A stretch of 64,000 bases of DNA from Anomaloglossus baeobatrachus (taxonomy: Eukaryota > Chordata > Amphibia > Anura > Aromobatidae), in the NCBI RefSeq assembly GCF_048569485.1, contig NC_134359.1:32903496-32967495 (forward strand). Direction: 5' to 3'. The notes beneath the pieces were generated by a model. It was not told the DNA's origin. It searched no databases and worked only from the letters and a program-made list of their open reading frames with translations. Of the stretch, positions 9,800-21,392 are shown piece after piece (position 1 is the stretch's first letter; every line of letters starts with the position of its first letter). The position numbers and the translations under genes are program-made.

Positions 9800-12335
9800 G
9801 TTGCTACAGGAAAAATATACCTTTGTACCGTGTTAGACAGTAGATAGAAAAATATTAACATTTTGAGAGTCCTCAGTGGTTTATGCTAGTGATGAGTGGG
9901 CACTACCATGCTCAGGTGCTAGTACTAGTAACTAGTGATGAGTGGGCTCTACCATGCTTGGGGGCTCAGTACTCGTAACTAGTGATGAGCGGGCACTACC
10001 ATGCTCGGGTGCTCAGTACTAGTAACTAGTGATGAGCGGGCACTACCATGCTCGGGTGCTCACTACTCGTAACTAGTGATGAGCGGGCACTACCATGCTC
10101 GGGTGCTCAGTACTTGTACCTAGTGATGAGCGAGCATTACCATGCTCGGGTGCTCAGTACTCGTAACTAGTGATGAGTGGGCTCTACCATGCTCGGGTGC
10201 TCGGTACTCGTAACTAGTGATGAGTGAGCACTACCATGCTCGGGTGCTCGGTACTCGTAACTAGTGATGAGTGAGCACTACCATGCTCGGGTGCTCGGTA
10301 CTCGTAACTAGTGATGAGTGGGCACTACCATGCTCGGGTGCTCAGTACTCGTAACTAGTGATGAGCGGGCACTACCATGCTCGGGTGCTCTGTACTCTTA
10401 ACTAGTGATGAGCGGGCACTACCATGCTCGGGTGCTCTGTACTCGTAACTAGTGATGAGTGGGCACTACCATGCTCGGGTGCTCAGTACTCGTAACTAGT
10501 GATGAGTGGGCACTACCATGCTCGGGGGCTCAGTATTCGTAACTAGTGATGAGTGGGCACTACCATGCTCGGGTGCTCAGTACTCGTAACTAGTGATGAG
10601 CGGTCACTACCATGCTCGGGTGCTCCGTACTCGTAACTAGTGATGAGCGGGCACTACCATGCTCGGGTGCTCAGTACTCGTAACTAGTGATGAGCGAGCA
10701 CTACCATGCTCAGGTGCTCAGTACTAGTAACTAGTGATGAGCGGGCACTACCATGCTCAGGTGCTCAGTACTCGTAACTAGTGATGAGCGGTCACTACCA
10801 TGCTCGGGTGCTCCGTACTCGTAACTAGTGATGAGCGGGCACTACCATGCTCGGGTGCTCAGTACTCGTAACTAGTGATGAGCGAGCACTACCATGCTCA
10901 GGTGCTCAGTACTCGTAACTAGTGATGAGCGGGCACTACCATGCTCGGGTGCTCAGTACTCGTAACTAGTGATGAGTGGGCACTACCATGCTCGGGTGCT
11001 CGGTACTGGTAACTAGTGATGAGCGGGCACTACCATGCTCGGGTGCTCGGTACTCGTATCTAGTGATGAGTGGGCACTACCATGCTCGGGTGCTCGGTAC
11101 TCGTAACTAGTGATGAGTGGGCACTACCATGCTCGGGTGCTCAGTACTCGTAACTAGTGATGAGCGAGCACTACCATGCTCGGGTGCTCAGTACTCGTAA
11201 CTAGTGATGAGCGGGCACTACCATGCTCGGGTGCTCAGTACTCGTAACTAGTGATGAGCGAGCACTACCATGCTCGGGTGCTCGGTACTCGTAACTAGTG
11301 ATGAGCGGGCACTACCATGCTCGGGTGCTCGGTACTCGTAACTAGTGATGAGCGGGCACTACCATGCTCGGGTGCTCGGTACTCGTAACTAGTGATGAGC
11401 GAGCACTACTATGCTCAGGTGCTCAGGACTTGTAACTAGTGATGAGCGAGCACTACTATGCTCAGGTGCTCAGTACTCATAACTAGTGATGAGCGAGCAC
11501 TACTATGCTCAGGTGCTCAGTACTCGTAACTAGTGATGAGCGGGCACTACTATGCTCAGGTGCTCAGTACTCGTAACTAGTGATGAGCGGGCACTACCAT
11601 GCTCAGGTGCTCAGTACTCATAACTAGTGATGAGCGAGCACTACTATGCTCAGGTGCTCAGTACTCATAACTAGTGATGAGCGAGCACTACTATGCTCAG
11701 GTGCTCAGTACTCGTAACTAGTGATGAGCGGGCACTACTATGCTCAGGTGCTCAGTACTCGTAACTAGTGATGAGCGGGCACTACCATGCTCAGGTGCTC
11801 AGTACTCGTAACTAGTGATGAGCGGGCACTACCATGCTCAGGTGCTCGGTACTCGTAACTAGTGATGAGTGAGCACTACTATGCTCGGGTGCTCAGTACT
11901 CGTAACTAGTGATGAGCGAGCACTACCATGCTCGGGTGCTCAGTACTTGTAACTAGTGATGAGTGAGCACTACTATGCTCGGGTGCTCAGTACTGGTAAC
12001 TAGTGATGAGGGGGCACTACCATGCTCAGGTGCTCAGTACTCGTAACTAGTGATGAGCGGGCACTACCATGCTCAGGTGCTCAGTACTCGTAACTAGTGA
12101 TGAGTGAGCACTACCATGCTCGGGTGCTCAGTACTTGTAACTAGTGATGAGCGAGCACTACTATGCTCAGGTGCTCAGTACTCGTAACTAGTGATGAGCG
12201 TGTTCGAGAATGGAACCCGCTTGTTTGGAATACCAAGACCCCTGAGCATGGTAGTGCTCACTCATCACTAGTTGATACCTTTTTAATGGCTTGGTGAAAC
12301 GTTTGGTATCAACCACTGAGGACTCTCAAAATTGT
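9800..12335. mobile_element. Palindromic element carrying a large internal minisatellite
   Basis: The left flank at 9815-9880 has TACCTTTGTACCGTGTTAG and GAGAGTCCTCAGTGGTT. The right flank at 12268-12335 has TTGATACCTTTTTAATGGC and AACCACTGAGGACTCTC. These are the ends of the family seen complete at 25857-26177. The 47-bp array between them replaced most of the element. Confidence 0.65.
9886..12200. repeat. Minisatellite, 47-bp unit, about 49 copies
   Basis: The unit begins CTAGTGATGAGCGGGCACTA and continues with CCATGCTCGGGTGCTCAGTA then CTCGTAA. Copies differ at a few fixed sites (GCGGGC, GCGAGC, GTGGGC; CGGGTG, CAGGTG), and neighbouring copies share variants. One inverted copy of the unit start survives at about 12242-12272 (GAGCATGGTAGTGCTCACTC). 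Confidence 0.95.
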
Positions 12336-12399
12336 AATATGTTTCTATAGTATACTGCAGAATTTTTCATTACACAGCGATTTAAAGAAGTGTTATTAA

Positions 12400-12510
12400 T
12401 GTAGACCACAGTGCCACTCTTCTCCAGGGGTTGGGTCTGGTAATACATCCCCTTTAGAAAGAATACTGCAATACCAGACACTACCACAGAGAACAGTGGC
12501 GCTGTTTCCA
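12400..12510. repeat. Small inverted repeat with GTCTGGTA motif
   Basis: CAGTGCCACTCTTCTCC near 12410 and GGGTCTGGTAATAC near 12433 face GCAATACCAGACAC near 12469 and GAGAACAGTGGCGC near 12490. A similar phrase, GTGTCTGGTATTGCAG, recurs at 43519 in KIF5C intron 7. It is probably a degraded MITE family. Confidence 0.5.
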
Positions 12511-12694
12511 GTGGGGAAAACAAAAAAAAATTCTTTGTTTAGATCAATACATTGGGTATTTACATCAAATGAAATAATCGCCCATCTCTAAAGCCACTTT
12601 ATATGTGTAATATAAGTCTGATGCGGGGTCTGTGGATTAAGATGGTAAAAGACCCCCATTGATGGCATTGGCTCAGCCCACCGGTACCTGATTT

Positions 12695-12930
12695 TAGCCG
12701 CACTCACATAAGTGGTATTTTGCCACAAAATTGGATCTGTTACAAATGCGTTTCAGTTCCATTAATTTCCAATGGAATCGCGGCAAGATACGGTCACATG
12801 CGGTTGTGTACGACGCACGCAATCGCATGTGACCGTGTCTTGCCGCGATTTCATTAGAAATGAATTGAACTGAAATGCATTTGTAACGGATCCGGTTTAG
12901 CGGCAAAATACCGCTGATGTGAGCGCAGCC
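12695..12930. mobile_element. Palindromic MITE, about 235 bp
   Basis: Each arm is about 115 bp: GCCGCACTCACATAAGTGGT at the left end against ACCGCTGATGTGAGCGCAGC at the right. Inner arms containing GGCAAGATACGGTCACATGC pair with GCATGTGACCGTGTCTTGCC across a centre near 12815. No coding content. Confidence 0.75.
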
Positions 12931-13860
12931 TTATTCATCAGATGGTCTATCGATATGTGACATCGCCGACAAGCGACTGCTACCGGATTCTGTTAGACGC
13001 AGATTCAACCTTTTGATTTTCCCGCTGCCGGGGGTTGTAGTAGAACCACAGAATTCAAACCTTGTCCTTAATTAAAGGGGTCTTTAAAGTGGGGGCATGT
13101 TGCTAAAATACGCCATTCCTTCAGGATGGGTAAGGGGCTGATTTTTGGGCACAGTACTGCATTTCCATCCCTATTCTTTCACTGCACAGTCTTTCGCCAG
13201 GGACCTAAATAAATGTGGATTTTTGCACATCTGGGCGGCCGTAGAGTAAATCTGTGCTGCCATTCCTTAAGAGATGTCCGACTCTCCCTGATCATAAAGT
13301 GATGGTATATGTCATCATTTTTGGGGATGGAAAGACCCCTTTAATTTGGAGCACGGTCCTGATGGATGGAGGTACATCTAAAAATGGGGGGGTGGGGTGG
13401 GGGGCGGGTAGTGGGTCAGCCAAATCTGAGGGGGGCACAGCGCTAAATCTGCAGTATCTTCACTTGCAAGATCGATGGGAGTCTCGGAGATGATGGCATA
13501 TCGTATCAAGATTAAAAAAAAAACGTCATATAACCAGTAGAGGGCACTGTTCCATTAAGATTATACAGTGCTCCAGTGGTAAAATCCTCCCGGAGTCATC
13601 TTAATTCCTATCCAGGTGATATAGTGAAATTATAAAGAAAAAAAAAAAATAATAATAATGATCAGATCTTTACTCTGTTTGTATATTTTCCCCATTTAAT
13701 GCCGGGTTATGAAAGATGAACATGAATTTCTTTTCCAGAAATATTTTAATAAAACAAAACCTGTCTGAATAATAGAGCCTGGGACTTCTGTGTTATGTGT
13801 TCTCGTGTCAGACCCCAAACTAATATTTCTTACATCTGTGTATAAGGCGCTGTGGTTTTG
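12931..13860. other. Intergenic stretch, no gene seen
   Basis: Mixed unique-looking sequence with short A runs. No exon, transposase or well-ended repeat was recognised. Confidence 0.4.
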
Positions 13861-14093
13861 ATGCATTTTTTTGGTGCAGTTTGCTGGCATAAGGATAGAT
13901 ATGCAGACTCGGGCAAAAAAGTCACTGAGGATTTTGCAGTGTTGTGCGCACGTTGCTTCTTTTTTCCTTGCAGATTTGGATGCAGAAAATAATCTGCAGC
14001 ATGTCAATTATTAATGCTTTTTTTTTTTTTTCTTTTCCTGTGTTTTGGATTACTTCCAGCCATTGATGTAACAAAAAAAAGTATGCGTTTTAG

Positions 14094-14336
14094 GCCTAGT
14101 TCACACACTGCGTTTTTGCCCGCTTTTTCTTTTTTTTTTTTACGTTTTTTGCTGCAGAAATTTCTTGAGAAAATGGTTCTATCCTTTCTGCAGACAATCC
14201 CCAGCAAAACCTATGGAAAAAAAATAGCCGTGCGCACACTGCATTTTTTTTTTCTCAAGAACATTCTTTCTGCAGAATTTCTTGAGAAAAAGAATGAGCA
14301 TGTCACTTCTTTTCTGCAGGTACCTGCGTTTTTTGC
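14094..14336. repeat. MITE-like palindromic repeat (GGCCTAGTTCACACACTGCG end)
   Basis: The segment begins GGCCTAGTTCACACACTGCG and contains inverted pairs such as GCAGAAATTTCTTGAGAAAA at 14153 and TTTTTTCTCAAGAACATTCT at 14248. It is low in complexity and non-coding. Confidence 0.5.
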
Positions 14337-14689
14337 CTAAATCTCTATACAGAACACCAAAATGTCCCTGCTCTTCCTGTGATACTAGAAGGGGGTGCAC
14401 CCACTTTTTTTTTTTTTTTTGGGGGGGGGTACACTGATAATAGTGACTAACATGAGTTTGAAATACGGCCTGTGAAGGCGCATCGCTATTACCGTATTTT
14501 TCGGACTATAAGACGCACCGGACTATAAGACGCACCCTGGTTTTAGAGGAGGAAAATGGGAAAATAAAACTTTAAGCAAAAAATGTGGTCATGACACTGT
14601 TATGGGGCGAGGATCTGCTGCTGACACTGTTATGGGGGTAATGTCCCCAAATTCTCTACTAAGGTACCCCATCCTGGTAATGATCCTCC

Positions 14690-15215
14690 TGCCTTGTATA
14701 TGATCCTGCTATAAACCCCCATCCTGCTCCTATACCAGCATCCTGCTCATATTCCCCCATCCTGCTCATATACTCCCATCCTGTTAATATACCTCATCCT
14801 GTTCATATACCCCGATCCTATTGATATACCCCCATCCTATTGGTATACCCCCCATCCATCCTGTTCATATACCCCCATCCTGTTCATATACCCCCATCCT
14901 GCCTGCTCATTTACTCCCATCCTGTTCATATACCCCCATCCTGCCTGCTCATATACTCCCATCCTGTTCATATACCCCCATCCTGTTCATATACCCCCAT
15001 CCTGCCTGCTCATATACTCCCATCCTGTTCATATACCCCCCATCCTGTTCATATACCCCCCATCCTGTTCATATACCCCCCATCCTGTTCATATACCCCC
15101 CATCCTGTTCATATACTCCCATCCTGTTCATATACCCCCCATCCTGCCTGCTCATATACTCCCATCCTGCTATATGCCCCCATCGTGCTCATATACCATC
15201 CTGGTATATGGCCTG
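14690..15215. repeat. Short-unit tandem array (18-20 bp and longer variants)
   Basis: The unit is close to CATCCTGTTCATATACCCCC, with some units extended by CTGCCTGCTCATATACTC. It lies wholly inside the ACCGTATTTTTCGG MITE. The proline-rich frames across it are repeat artefacts. Confidence 0.9.
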
Positions 15216-15310
15216 TATCCTATAGCACAGAGAAAAAAAATAAACGTTTATACTCACCTTTTCCTCACTCCTTCCAGCACCGATCATCTTCCTCTCTGCA
15301 CCGCTGACCT

Positions 15311-15442
15311 GTGTGTGGAGCCGTTCCCCTGCTGCATCGCGATGTCTTCCTGTCTGTGCCGATCAGCTGACCAGCTCAGCACAGATCAGCTGACCGGCAC
15401 AGACAGGAAGACATCGCGTGCAGCAGGGGGGCGGCTCCACAC
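15311..15442. repeat. Long hairpin inside the MITE
   Basis: TGTGTGTGGAGCCGTTCCCC at about 15310 pairs with GGGCGGCTCCACACAC at about 15428, and GATGTCTTCCTGTCTGTGCC at 15342 pairs with GGCACAGACAGGAAGACATC at 15396. The arms are about 55-60 bp with few mismatches and a short loop with AGCTGACC repeats. Confidence 0.8.
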
Positions 15443-16202
15443 ACGGGGACGGGTGAGTGTACAGATTCACTGCACCCCGCGCTGGTAATGACGCGTGGGG
15501 GGCAGTGAATACAGCCGCACATGATCACTCCAGGCTGTAATTGCCAGGGGTGATCATGCGGACTGGCTCTTTACTATGCGCGCGTCCTCGCTCGTCCTCC
15601 CGCCCACCTGTCAGTGCCGGCTTCAGCGCTGAGAGATGGGCGGGAGGATGGGCGTGCATATGTAATGAGCGGGCCCACGTGGTCACGGCAGGCGCTGCTG
15701 CTGCCTGCTCGTGCCCCCGATGACCCGCAGCACCCTCATTCCCAGCCGCAGCCCTATAGTCAGACCATAAGACGCACCCCCAACTTTCCTCCAACATTTG
15801 GGGGAAAAAAAGTGCGTCTTATGGTCCGAAAAATACGGTAAATTGCTTGACCTATCCAAAAAGAGAATGGAGAATACCCACAATGTGGTAGGAGAAAATG
15901 GAGGATGATTGAAGAAGGAAATGACAACATAATTTTTTTTTCTTCACAACCTGCTGCTTTATTGCATTCATCAGTTAAAACCGCAGGGAACAACCTGCGG
16001 AAAAACCGCGGCAAAATGCGATAAACCGCATGCGGTTTTCGGGTGCGGTTTGCCATGGCTTTTTACCGTGGTTGGAGTAATCTTTAAGAGCCTGCGGAAT
16101 TTTCTTAAGAAAATTCCATTTTCTAGTGCGCACAGGACCTTAAAGTCACATGAAGCTGCCTGCACTCCATGATGGATGTCACAGTTGTATAGTGAACTTT
16201 AG

Positions 16203-17316
16203 AAGGCTAGTTTCACACTTGCGTTCAGCGCAGTCCGTCACTATGGAGAATAGCGCAGTCCGTTAACGCACTGTGCTATTCTCCATAGACTTGTATGGAC
16301 GACGCACAGTAACGCAAGTGTCAGCGTTGCATCCGCTGGATGACGCAGCATCGTTATTTTGACGCTGCGCTGGGCGGAAGGAACGCAGCATGTAACTTTT
16401 TTTTGAGCGGCTGAAACCTTTATTTTTCACTGCGCATGCTCCTTTTTTTTTTTTTTTTTTTAATCACAGAAACTTTATTTTGTTTCTCGGTGGTCGAACC
16501 TTCAGCTGAGTGCCCGGCAGCCGGCATGTGAGAGCGCTCAGCTGAGCGCCGGCATGTGAGAGCTCTCAGCTGAGCGCCCGGCCGCCAGCTATTGAGAGCG
16601 CTCAGCTGAGCGCCGGCATGTGAGAGCTCTCAGCTGATCGCCTGGCCGCCGGTATGTGGGAGCGATCAGCTGAGCACCCGGCCACTGGCATGTGAGAGCT
16701 CTCAGCTGAGCGCCTGGCAGCCGGCTATTGAGAGCGCTCAGCTGATCGCCTGGCCGCCGGCTATTGAGAGCTCTCAGCTGAGCGCCTGGCCGCCGGCATG
16801 TGAGAGCTCTCAGCTGAGCGCCTGGCCGCCGGCATGTGAGAGTGCTCAGCTGAGCGCCTGGCCGCCGGCATGTGAGAGCTCTCAGCTGAGCGCCTGGCCG
16901 CCGGCATGTGAGAGTGCTCAGCTGAGCGCCTGGCCGCCGGCATGTGAGAGTGCTCAGCTGAGCGCCTGGCCGCCGGTATGTGGGAGTGATCAGCTGAGCA
17001 CCCGGCCACTGGCATGTGAGAGCTCTCAGCTGATCGCCCGGCCGCCGGTATGTGGGAGTGATCAGCTGAGCGCCTGGCAGCCGGCTATTGAGAGCGCTCA
17101 GCTGAGCGCCCGGCCGCCGGCGTGTGAGAGCGCTCAGCTGAGCGCCCGGCCGCCAGGTAATCAGCTGATCGTTCACAATAGTCTGCTGCCGGTAAAACTA
17201 AAAGAAGAAAAAAAAAAAAGCTTTCCGTTGTTTTGTACGATCCTTTGCATCCGTTGCATCTGTCACACAACGCAATGCTACGGAAACCATTCAATGCAAG
17301 TGTGAAACTAGCCTAA
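16203..17316. mobile_element. MITE with GGCTAGTTTCACACTTGCG ends, internally expanded
   Basis: The left end AAGGCTAGTTTCACACTTGC and the right end GCAAGTGTGAAACTAGCCTA are inverted copies. Further inside, the CAGTCCGT and GACGCTGCGC phrases are typical of this family. Related copies without the array are at 54151-54374 and 58927-59438. Most of the interior is a 36-bp minisatellite. Confidence 0.8.
16500..17165. repeat. Minisatellite, 36-bp unit, about 18 copies
   Basis: The unit is CTGAGCGCCTGGCCGCCGGC followed by ATGTGAGAGCTCTCAG. Each unit is itself partly palindromic (GAGAGCTCTCAGCTGA). As 36 is a multiple of three, all frames stay open; the Ala/Arg/Ser-rich reading is an artefact. Confidence 0.92.
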
Positions 17317-17689
17317 GACAGTGTTACTAGATTGTATGTTCTTTTTATTTTTCTTTTCAGTGGGTTCAAAGATGCAAGAAGAAATCGTTTCACACAACAG
17401 CAAAGTGAAATAATACATTTATTGACATTAAAAAGCTAAAACCTGCAAATCCTGCCAACCTTTCTAAAGATATCAATAATTATGTAAAAGGTGAGCAAAG
17501 TGTATATACAATCAACAAGAAAAAGAATAATGAATCTACATTATATTCCGCCTGATTTTATCTGAAGAAGCTCCTTTTATACACACATACCTGGATTTTA
17601 TCCAATGAGGGTAGGCTTAACCTTCTGCACACTTATTCAGTTTACTCTGGGATGCTTTTTTTCTTCCCCAACAAAACTTGAAGCTACTA

Positions 17690-17850
17690 ATGATGAGCGA
17701 GTTTTGAAATACTCGGATTCGCGATACTCGTAATGAGTATAGTCTAATACTTGCGTATGCATTCCAAATAGCATGTGCAATGCAAGTCAATGGGGGATAC
17801 TCGCATAGTAACGAGTAACCCGAATGCTGCACTATTCGTGCAAATAGGAT
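17690..17850. repeat. Diverged repeat starting AATGATGAGCGAG
   Basis: The start TAATGATGAGCGAGTTTTGA resembles the ATGATGAGCGAG phrase of the 47-bp minisatellite, and TACTCGGATTCGCGATACTC follows. GAATGCTGCACTATTCG marks the far side. It is a degraded non-coding element. Confidence 0.45.
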
Positions 17851-18060
17851 AGGGTATCATGGGGCTGTATAACTGGATAAGAGGGGTGTTGATCTACAGG
17901 ATGGTGCTATATATAGAGGGGTAGAGAGGAGCAATGTACTGTAGGGTGCTACCATATGCAGAAGGGCTGAGAGGAGCGATATACTGCAAGATGGCGCTAT
18001 ATATAGAGGCCCTGAGAGGAGCAATGTTCTGTAGGATGCGGTGGATTTCCAAACGTGGAA
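17850..18060. repeat. Old degenerate tandem array, about 45-bp unit (first block)
   Basis: Variants of GAGAGGAGCAATGTACTGTA and GTGCTATATATAGAGGGG alternate at about 45-bp spacing. The same array continues in blocks at 21120-21390, 23003-23196 and 24103-24285, so the intervening elements were inserted into it. Confidence 0.8.
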
Positions 18061-18109
18061 AGCATCAGGCGACTGGTTGTATTAGAACCACAATATCAGC
18101 AGCAGAAAG

Positions 18110-18355
18110 TTGCAGATCCTTGCAATATACAGAGGGGTCCTGGGTTCAAATCCCACCAAGGACACCATCTGCAAGGAGTTTGTATGTTCTCCCCGTGTTT
18201 GCGTAGGTTTCCTCCAGGTTCTCCGGTTTCCTCCCACACTCCAAAGACATACAGATAGGGACTCTAGATTGTGAGCCCCAATGGGGACAGTGATGCCAAT
18301 GTATGTAAAGCGCTGTGGAATTAATAGCGCTATATAAATGAATAAAATTATTATA
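18110..18355 (+). mobile_element. SINE with tRNA-like promoter box
   Basis: GGGTTCAAATCCC at about 18142 fits an RNA polymerase III B box. The body GTATGTTCTCCCCGTGTTTG followed by a CCTCC-rich segment and TCCCACACTCCAAAGACATA is a phrase widely shared among vertebrate SINE cores. The 3' end TAGCGCTATATAAATGAATA runs into an A-rich tail. An inverted partial copy is at 39188-39298. The family name (V-SINE-like) is from memory and not checked. Confidence 0.65.
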
Positions 18356-18359
18356 AAAA

Positions 18360-19500
18360 AAAATATTATTAAGCGTGAAGAAAGCAGCGCTGCACTGGCT
18401 CTCATAGAGGATACAGGGGAGGGGTGAGATGAAAGAACGCAAAAGGAAACGTAGTCTGAAGACAAAGGACTGGTGATCACCAGGATGCCCACAGACCATA
18501 CAATGATTTTCTCACTATATATTTTATCAATTCTGAAGATTACAGGCATTTTGGAGCTTATTTTAGAATTTGACTTGGGTATCTGAAAACTCTTTTCAAG
18601 TCAACCTCTTAAAGGTGCCCATAAAACCTAGCAAAATGCCGGCTGAACTCCTTCCCCAGACCAATTTGTTCTCTATGGAGAAAGTGGAATAAACTTCTGG
18701 CAGAGGAATTTGGTGGGGGGGGGGGGGGGGTGTTAGGATTCGTGTTTGTCAAGATTCCCAACATCATCTGTCTATAACCCTATACACAGCCCTCTCCTGG
18801 AGGCAACATAGAGCTTGCAGAAGAAAATAATAAGGGCCATTTGCTTGTAGGAAACGGTATGGTAATGGGCCACCACTGCATTTTCCAGGGGGCCACCTCC
18901 TTTGTTAGTTTACATGACCCCAATTGGCTTCTTGTTTGCTGATCAACGGTCATTTACCAACCGATTTACACAGCCAAGCGAGCTCGGAGGTGCACTGAAC
19001 AATGTGTAGTAGTTCCTCCGATGCACATAGGCGGCTATTGTTCTCGGCACTGCGAGTCCTGTATGCACAAGACGATGTGCTGCCAAGAATTGTGATTTCA
19101 TGTGCAAATCAAAAAAAGCATTTCACCCGACGAACAAGTGTTTGCTCTATTGCCAGGTGATCGGCAGACTGTTTAGACTGCACAATAATTTTGCAGAGTA
19201 GATGAACCATCAGGGCTCATTTTGGATATCAGGTTTTTCTCATAGGAGTGATTTTCACAGATAGTAATCGTATATGATAGTCTATGGGGTAGTTCATATG
19301 TGGTTTGTTTTTTCTTGGATCGAGTGGTCTGCACAAAGCATGGAGACTTGTCTGATATGGATCCGAGTGTTGGCTGAAACTCGCCGATGCAAGTCTATGG
19401 GTCTATGAAGTAAATCGGACAGCACTCGGAGGCCATCTGTGTGCTGTTTATTCACAACTGTTTGATAGAAGATGAAGAAACATCCGTCAACTGATGAAAC
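18360..19500. other. Intergenic stretch, no gene seen
   Basis: Mostly unique-looking sequence with a poly-G run at about 18714-18730. The part from 19280 to 19450, with CTCGGAGGCCATCTGTGTGC and related phrases, looks like part of a dispersed repeat that leads into the next minisatellite. Confidence 0.4.
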
Positions 19501-19529
19501 TCAGATCAAGCTATGATGAAAAACACTGA

Positions 19530-20975
19530 TCAAACTCGGATCAAACTCTGATCAAAAACTCTGATGAAACTCGAACCAAACTGATCAAAAACTCTGATGA
19601 AACTTCGACCAAACTGATCAAAAACTCTGGTGAAACTCCGACCAAACTGATCAAAAACTCTGATGAAGCTCCGACCAAACTGATCAAAAACTCTGATGAA
19701 GCTCCGACCAAACTGATCAAAAACTCTGATGAAGCTCCGACCAAACTGATCAAAAACTCTGAAACTCTGACCAAACTGATCAAAAACTCTGATGAAACTC
19801 CGACCAAACTGATCAAAAACTCTGATGAAGCTCCGACCAAACTGATCAAAAACTCTGATGAAACTCCGACCAAACTGATCAAAAACTCTGATGAAACTCC
19901 GACCAAACTGATCAAAAACTCTGGTGAAACTCCGACCAAACTGATCAAAAACTCTGATGAAATGCCGACCAAACTGATAAAAAACTCTGGTGAAACTCCG
20001 ACCAAACTGATCAAAAACTCTGATGAAGCTCCAACCAAACTGATCAAAAACTCTGATGAAGCTCCGACCAAACTGATCAAAAACTCTGATGAAGCACCGA
20101 CCAAACTGATCAAAAACTCTGATGAAGCTCCGACCAAACTGATCAAAAACTCTGATGAAGCGCCGACCAAACTGATCAAAAACTCTGGTGAAACTCGGAC
20201 CAAACTGATAAAAAACTCTGATGAAACTCCAACCAAACTGATAAAAAACTCTGATGAAACTCCAACCAAACTAATCAAAAACTCTGATGAAGCTCCGACC
20301 AAACTGACCAAAAACTCTGATGAAACTCCGACCAAACTGATCAAAAACTCTGGTGAAACTCCAACCAAACTGATCAAAAACTCTGATGAAACTCCAACCA
20401 AACTGATCAAAAACTCTGATGAAGCTCCGACCAAACTGATAAAAAACTCTGATGAAACTCCAACCAAACTGATCAAAAACTCTGATGAAGCTCCGACCAA
20501 ACTGATAAAAAACTCTGATGAAACTCCAACCAAACTGATCAAAAACTCTGATGAAACTCCGACCAAACTGATCAAAAACTCTGGTGAAACTCCGACCAAA
20601 CTGATCAAAAACTCTGATGAAGCTCCGACCAAACTGATAAAAAACTCTGATGAAACTCCAACCAAACTGATCAAAAACTCTGATGAAGCTCCGACCAAAC
20701 TGATAAAAAACTCTGATGAAACTCGGACCAAACTGATCAAAAACTCTGGTGAAACTCCGACCAAACTGATCAAAAACTCTGGTGAAACTCCAACCAAACT
20801 GATCAAAAACTCTGATGAAGCTCCGACCAAACTGATAAAAAACTCTGATGAAACTCCAACCAAACTGATCAAAAACTCTGATGAAGCTCCGACCAAACTG
20901 ATAAAAAACTCTGATGAAACTCGGACCAAACTGATGAAAAACTCTGGTGAAACTCAGACCAACTGTGATCAAAGA
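19530..20975. repeat. Minisatellite, 33-bp unit, about 43 copies
   Basis: The unit is CTGATGAAACTCCGACCAAA followed by CTGATCAAAAACT, with GAAGCTCC and GGTGAAAC variants arranged in higher-order runs. As 33 is divisible by three, long frames stay open on both strands. These readings (for example PTKLIKNSDE repeats) have no start context or domain and are not genes. Confidence 0.95.
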
Positions 20976-21119
20976 CACTAATGAAACTCAAACCAAACTC
21001 TGATATAAAACACTGCTGAAACTAGGACCAAAGAAAAACACTAATCAAACCCGGAACAAATTCTGATGAAAAACACTGATGAATCTCAGACCAAAATCAT
21101 AAAAACACTGATGAAAGAT

Positions 21120-21390
21120 GGAGCTATATATAAGGGCGCTAAGAGAAGCAATGTACTGTAACTTGATACTGTACATAGAGGAGCAGAGAAGAATTATGTT
21201 CTGCAGAATGGTATGGAATATAGAGGGGTTGAGAGGAATGATTTACTGCAAAGTGGGGCTGTATAACTGGCTGAGAGGGTGAGGATGTACAGGATGGTGC
21301 TATATATAGAGGAGTAGAGAAGAAAGATGTACTGTAGAATAATATCCTATATAGAAGAGCTGAGAGGAGCGACATACTGCAAGATGGAGC
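21120..21390. repeat. Old 45-bp tandem array (second block)
   Basis: Continues the array of 17850-18060 with units such as GCTATATATAGAGGAGTAGA and GAGAGGAGCGACATACTGCA. The Tc1-like element interrupts it at 21392. Confidence 0.75.
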
Positions 21391-21392
21391 TA

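Larger units (their letters stand above)
14491..15839. mobile_element. MITE with ACCGTATTTTTCGGACTATA terminal repeats
   Basis: The left end is ACCGTATTTTTCGGACTATA followed by AGACGCAC. The right end is the inverted copy, GTGCGTCTTATGGTCCGAAA then AATACGGT, ending at 15839. Inside are a CATCCTGTTCATATACCCCC tandem array and a strong hairpin at 15311-15442. No transposase reading frame is present. A diverged second copy is at 41475-42681. Confidence 0.8.

Noticed and set aside
9886-12200. Regular repeats with slightly variable parts, resembling a CRISPR array
   Set aside because: Units are contiguous 47-bp copies without unique spacers, in a vertebrate genome, within a transposable element. 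Simple minisatellite.
16589-17176. 195-codon minus-strand frame rich in Arg, Pro and Leu
   Set aside because: The 36-bp minisatellite inside a MITE, not a gene.
18142-18155. Possible tRNA gene from the GGTTCAAATCCC box
   Set aside because: Only the B-box-like segment is present. No cloverleaf with acceptor and anticodon arms can be drawn; it belongs to a SINE.
19541-20981. Open frames of 462, 339 and 235 codons on both strands
   Set aside because: They follow a 33-bp tandem repeat whose length is a multiple of three, so all frames stay open. There is no domain, no splice context and no codon pattern of a gene.
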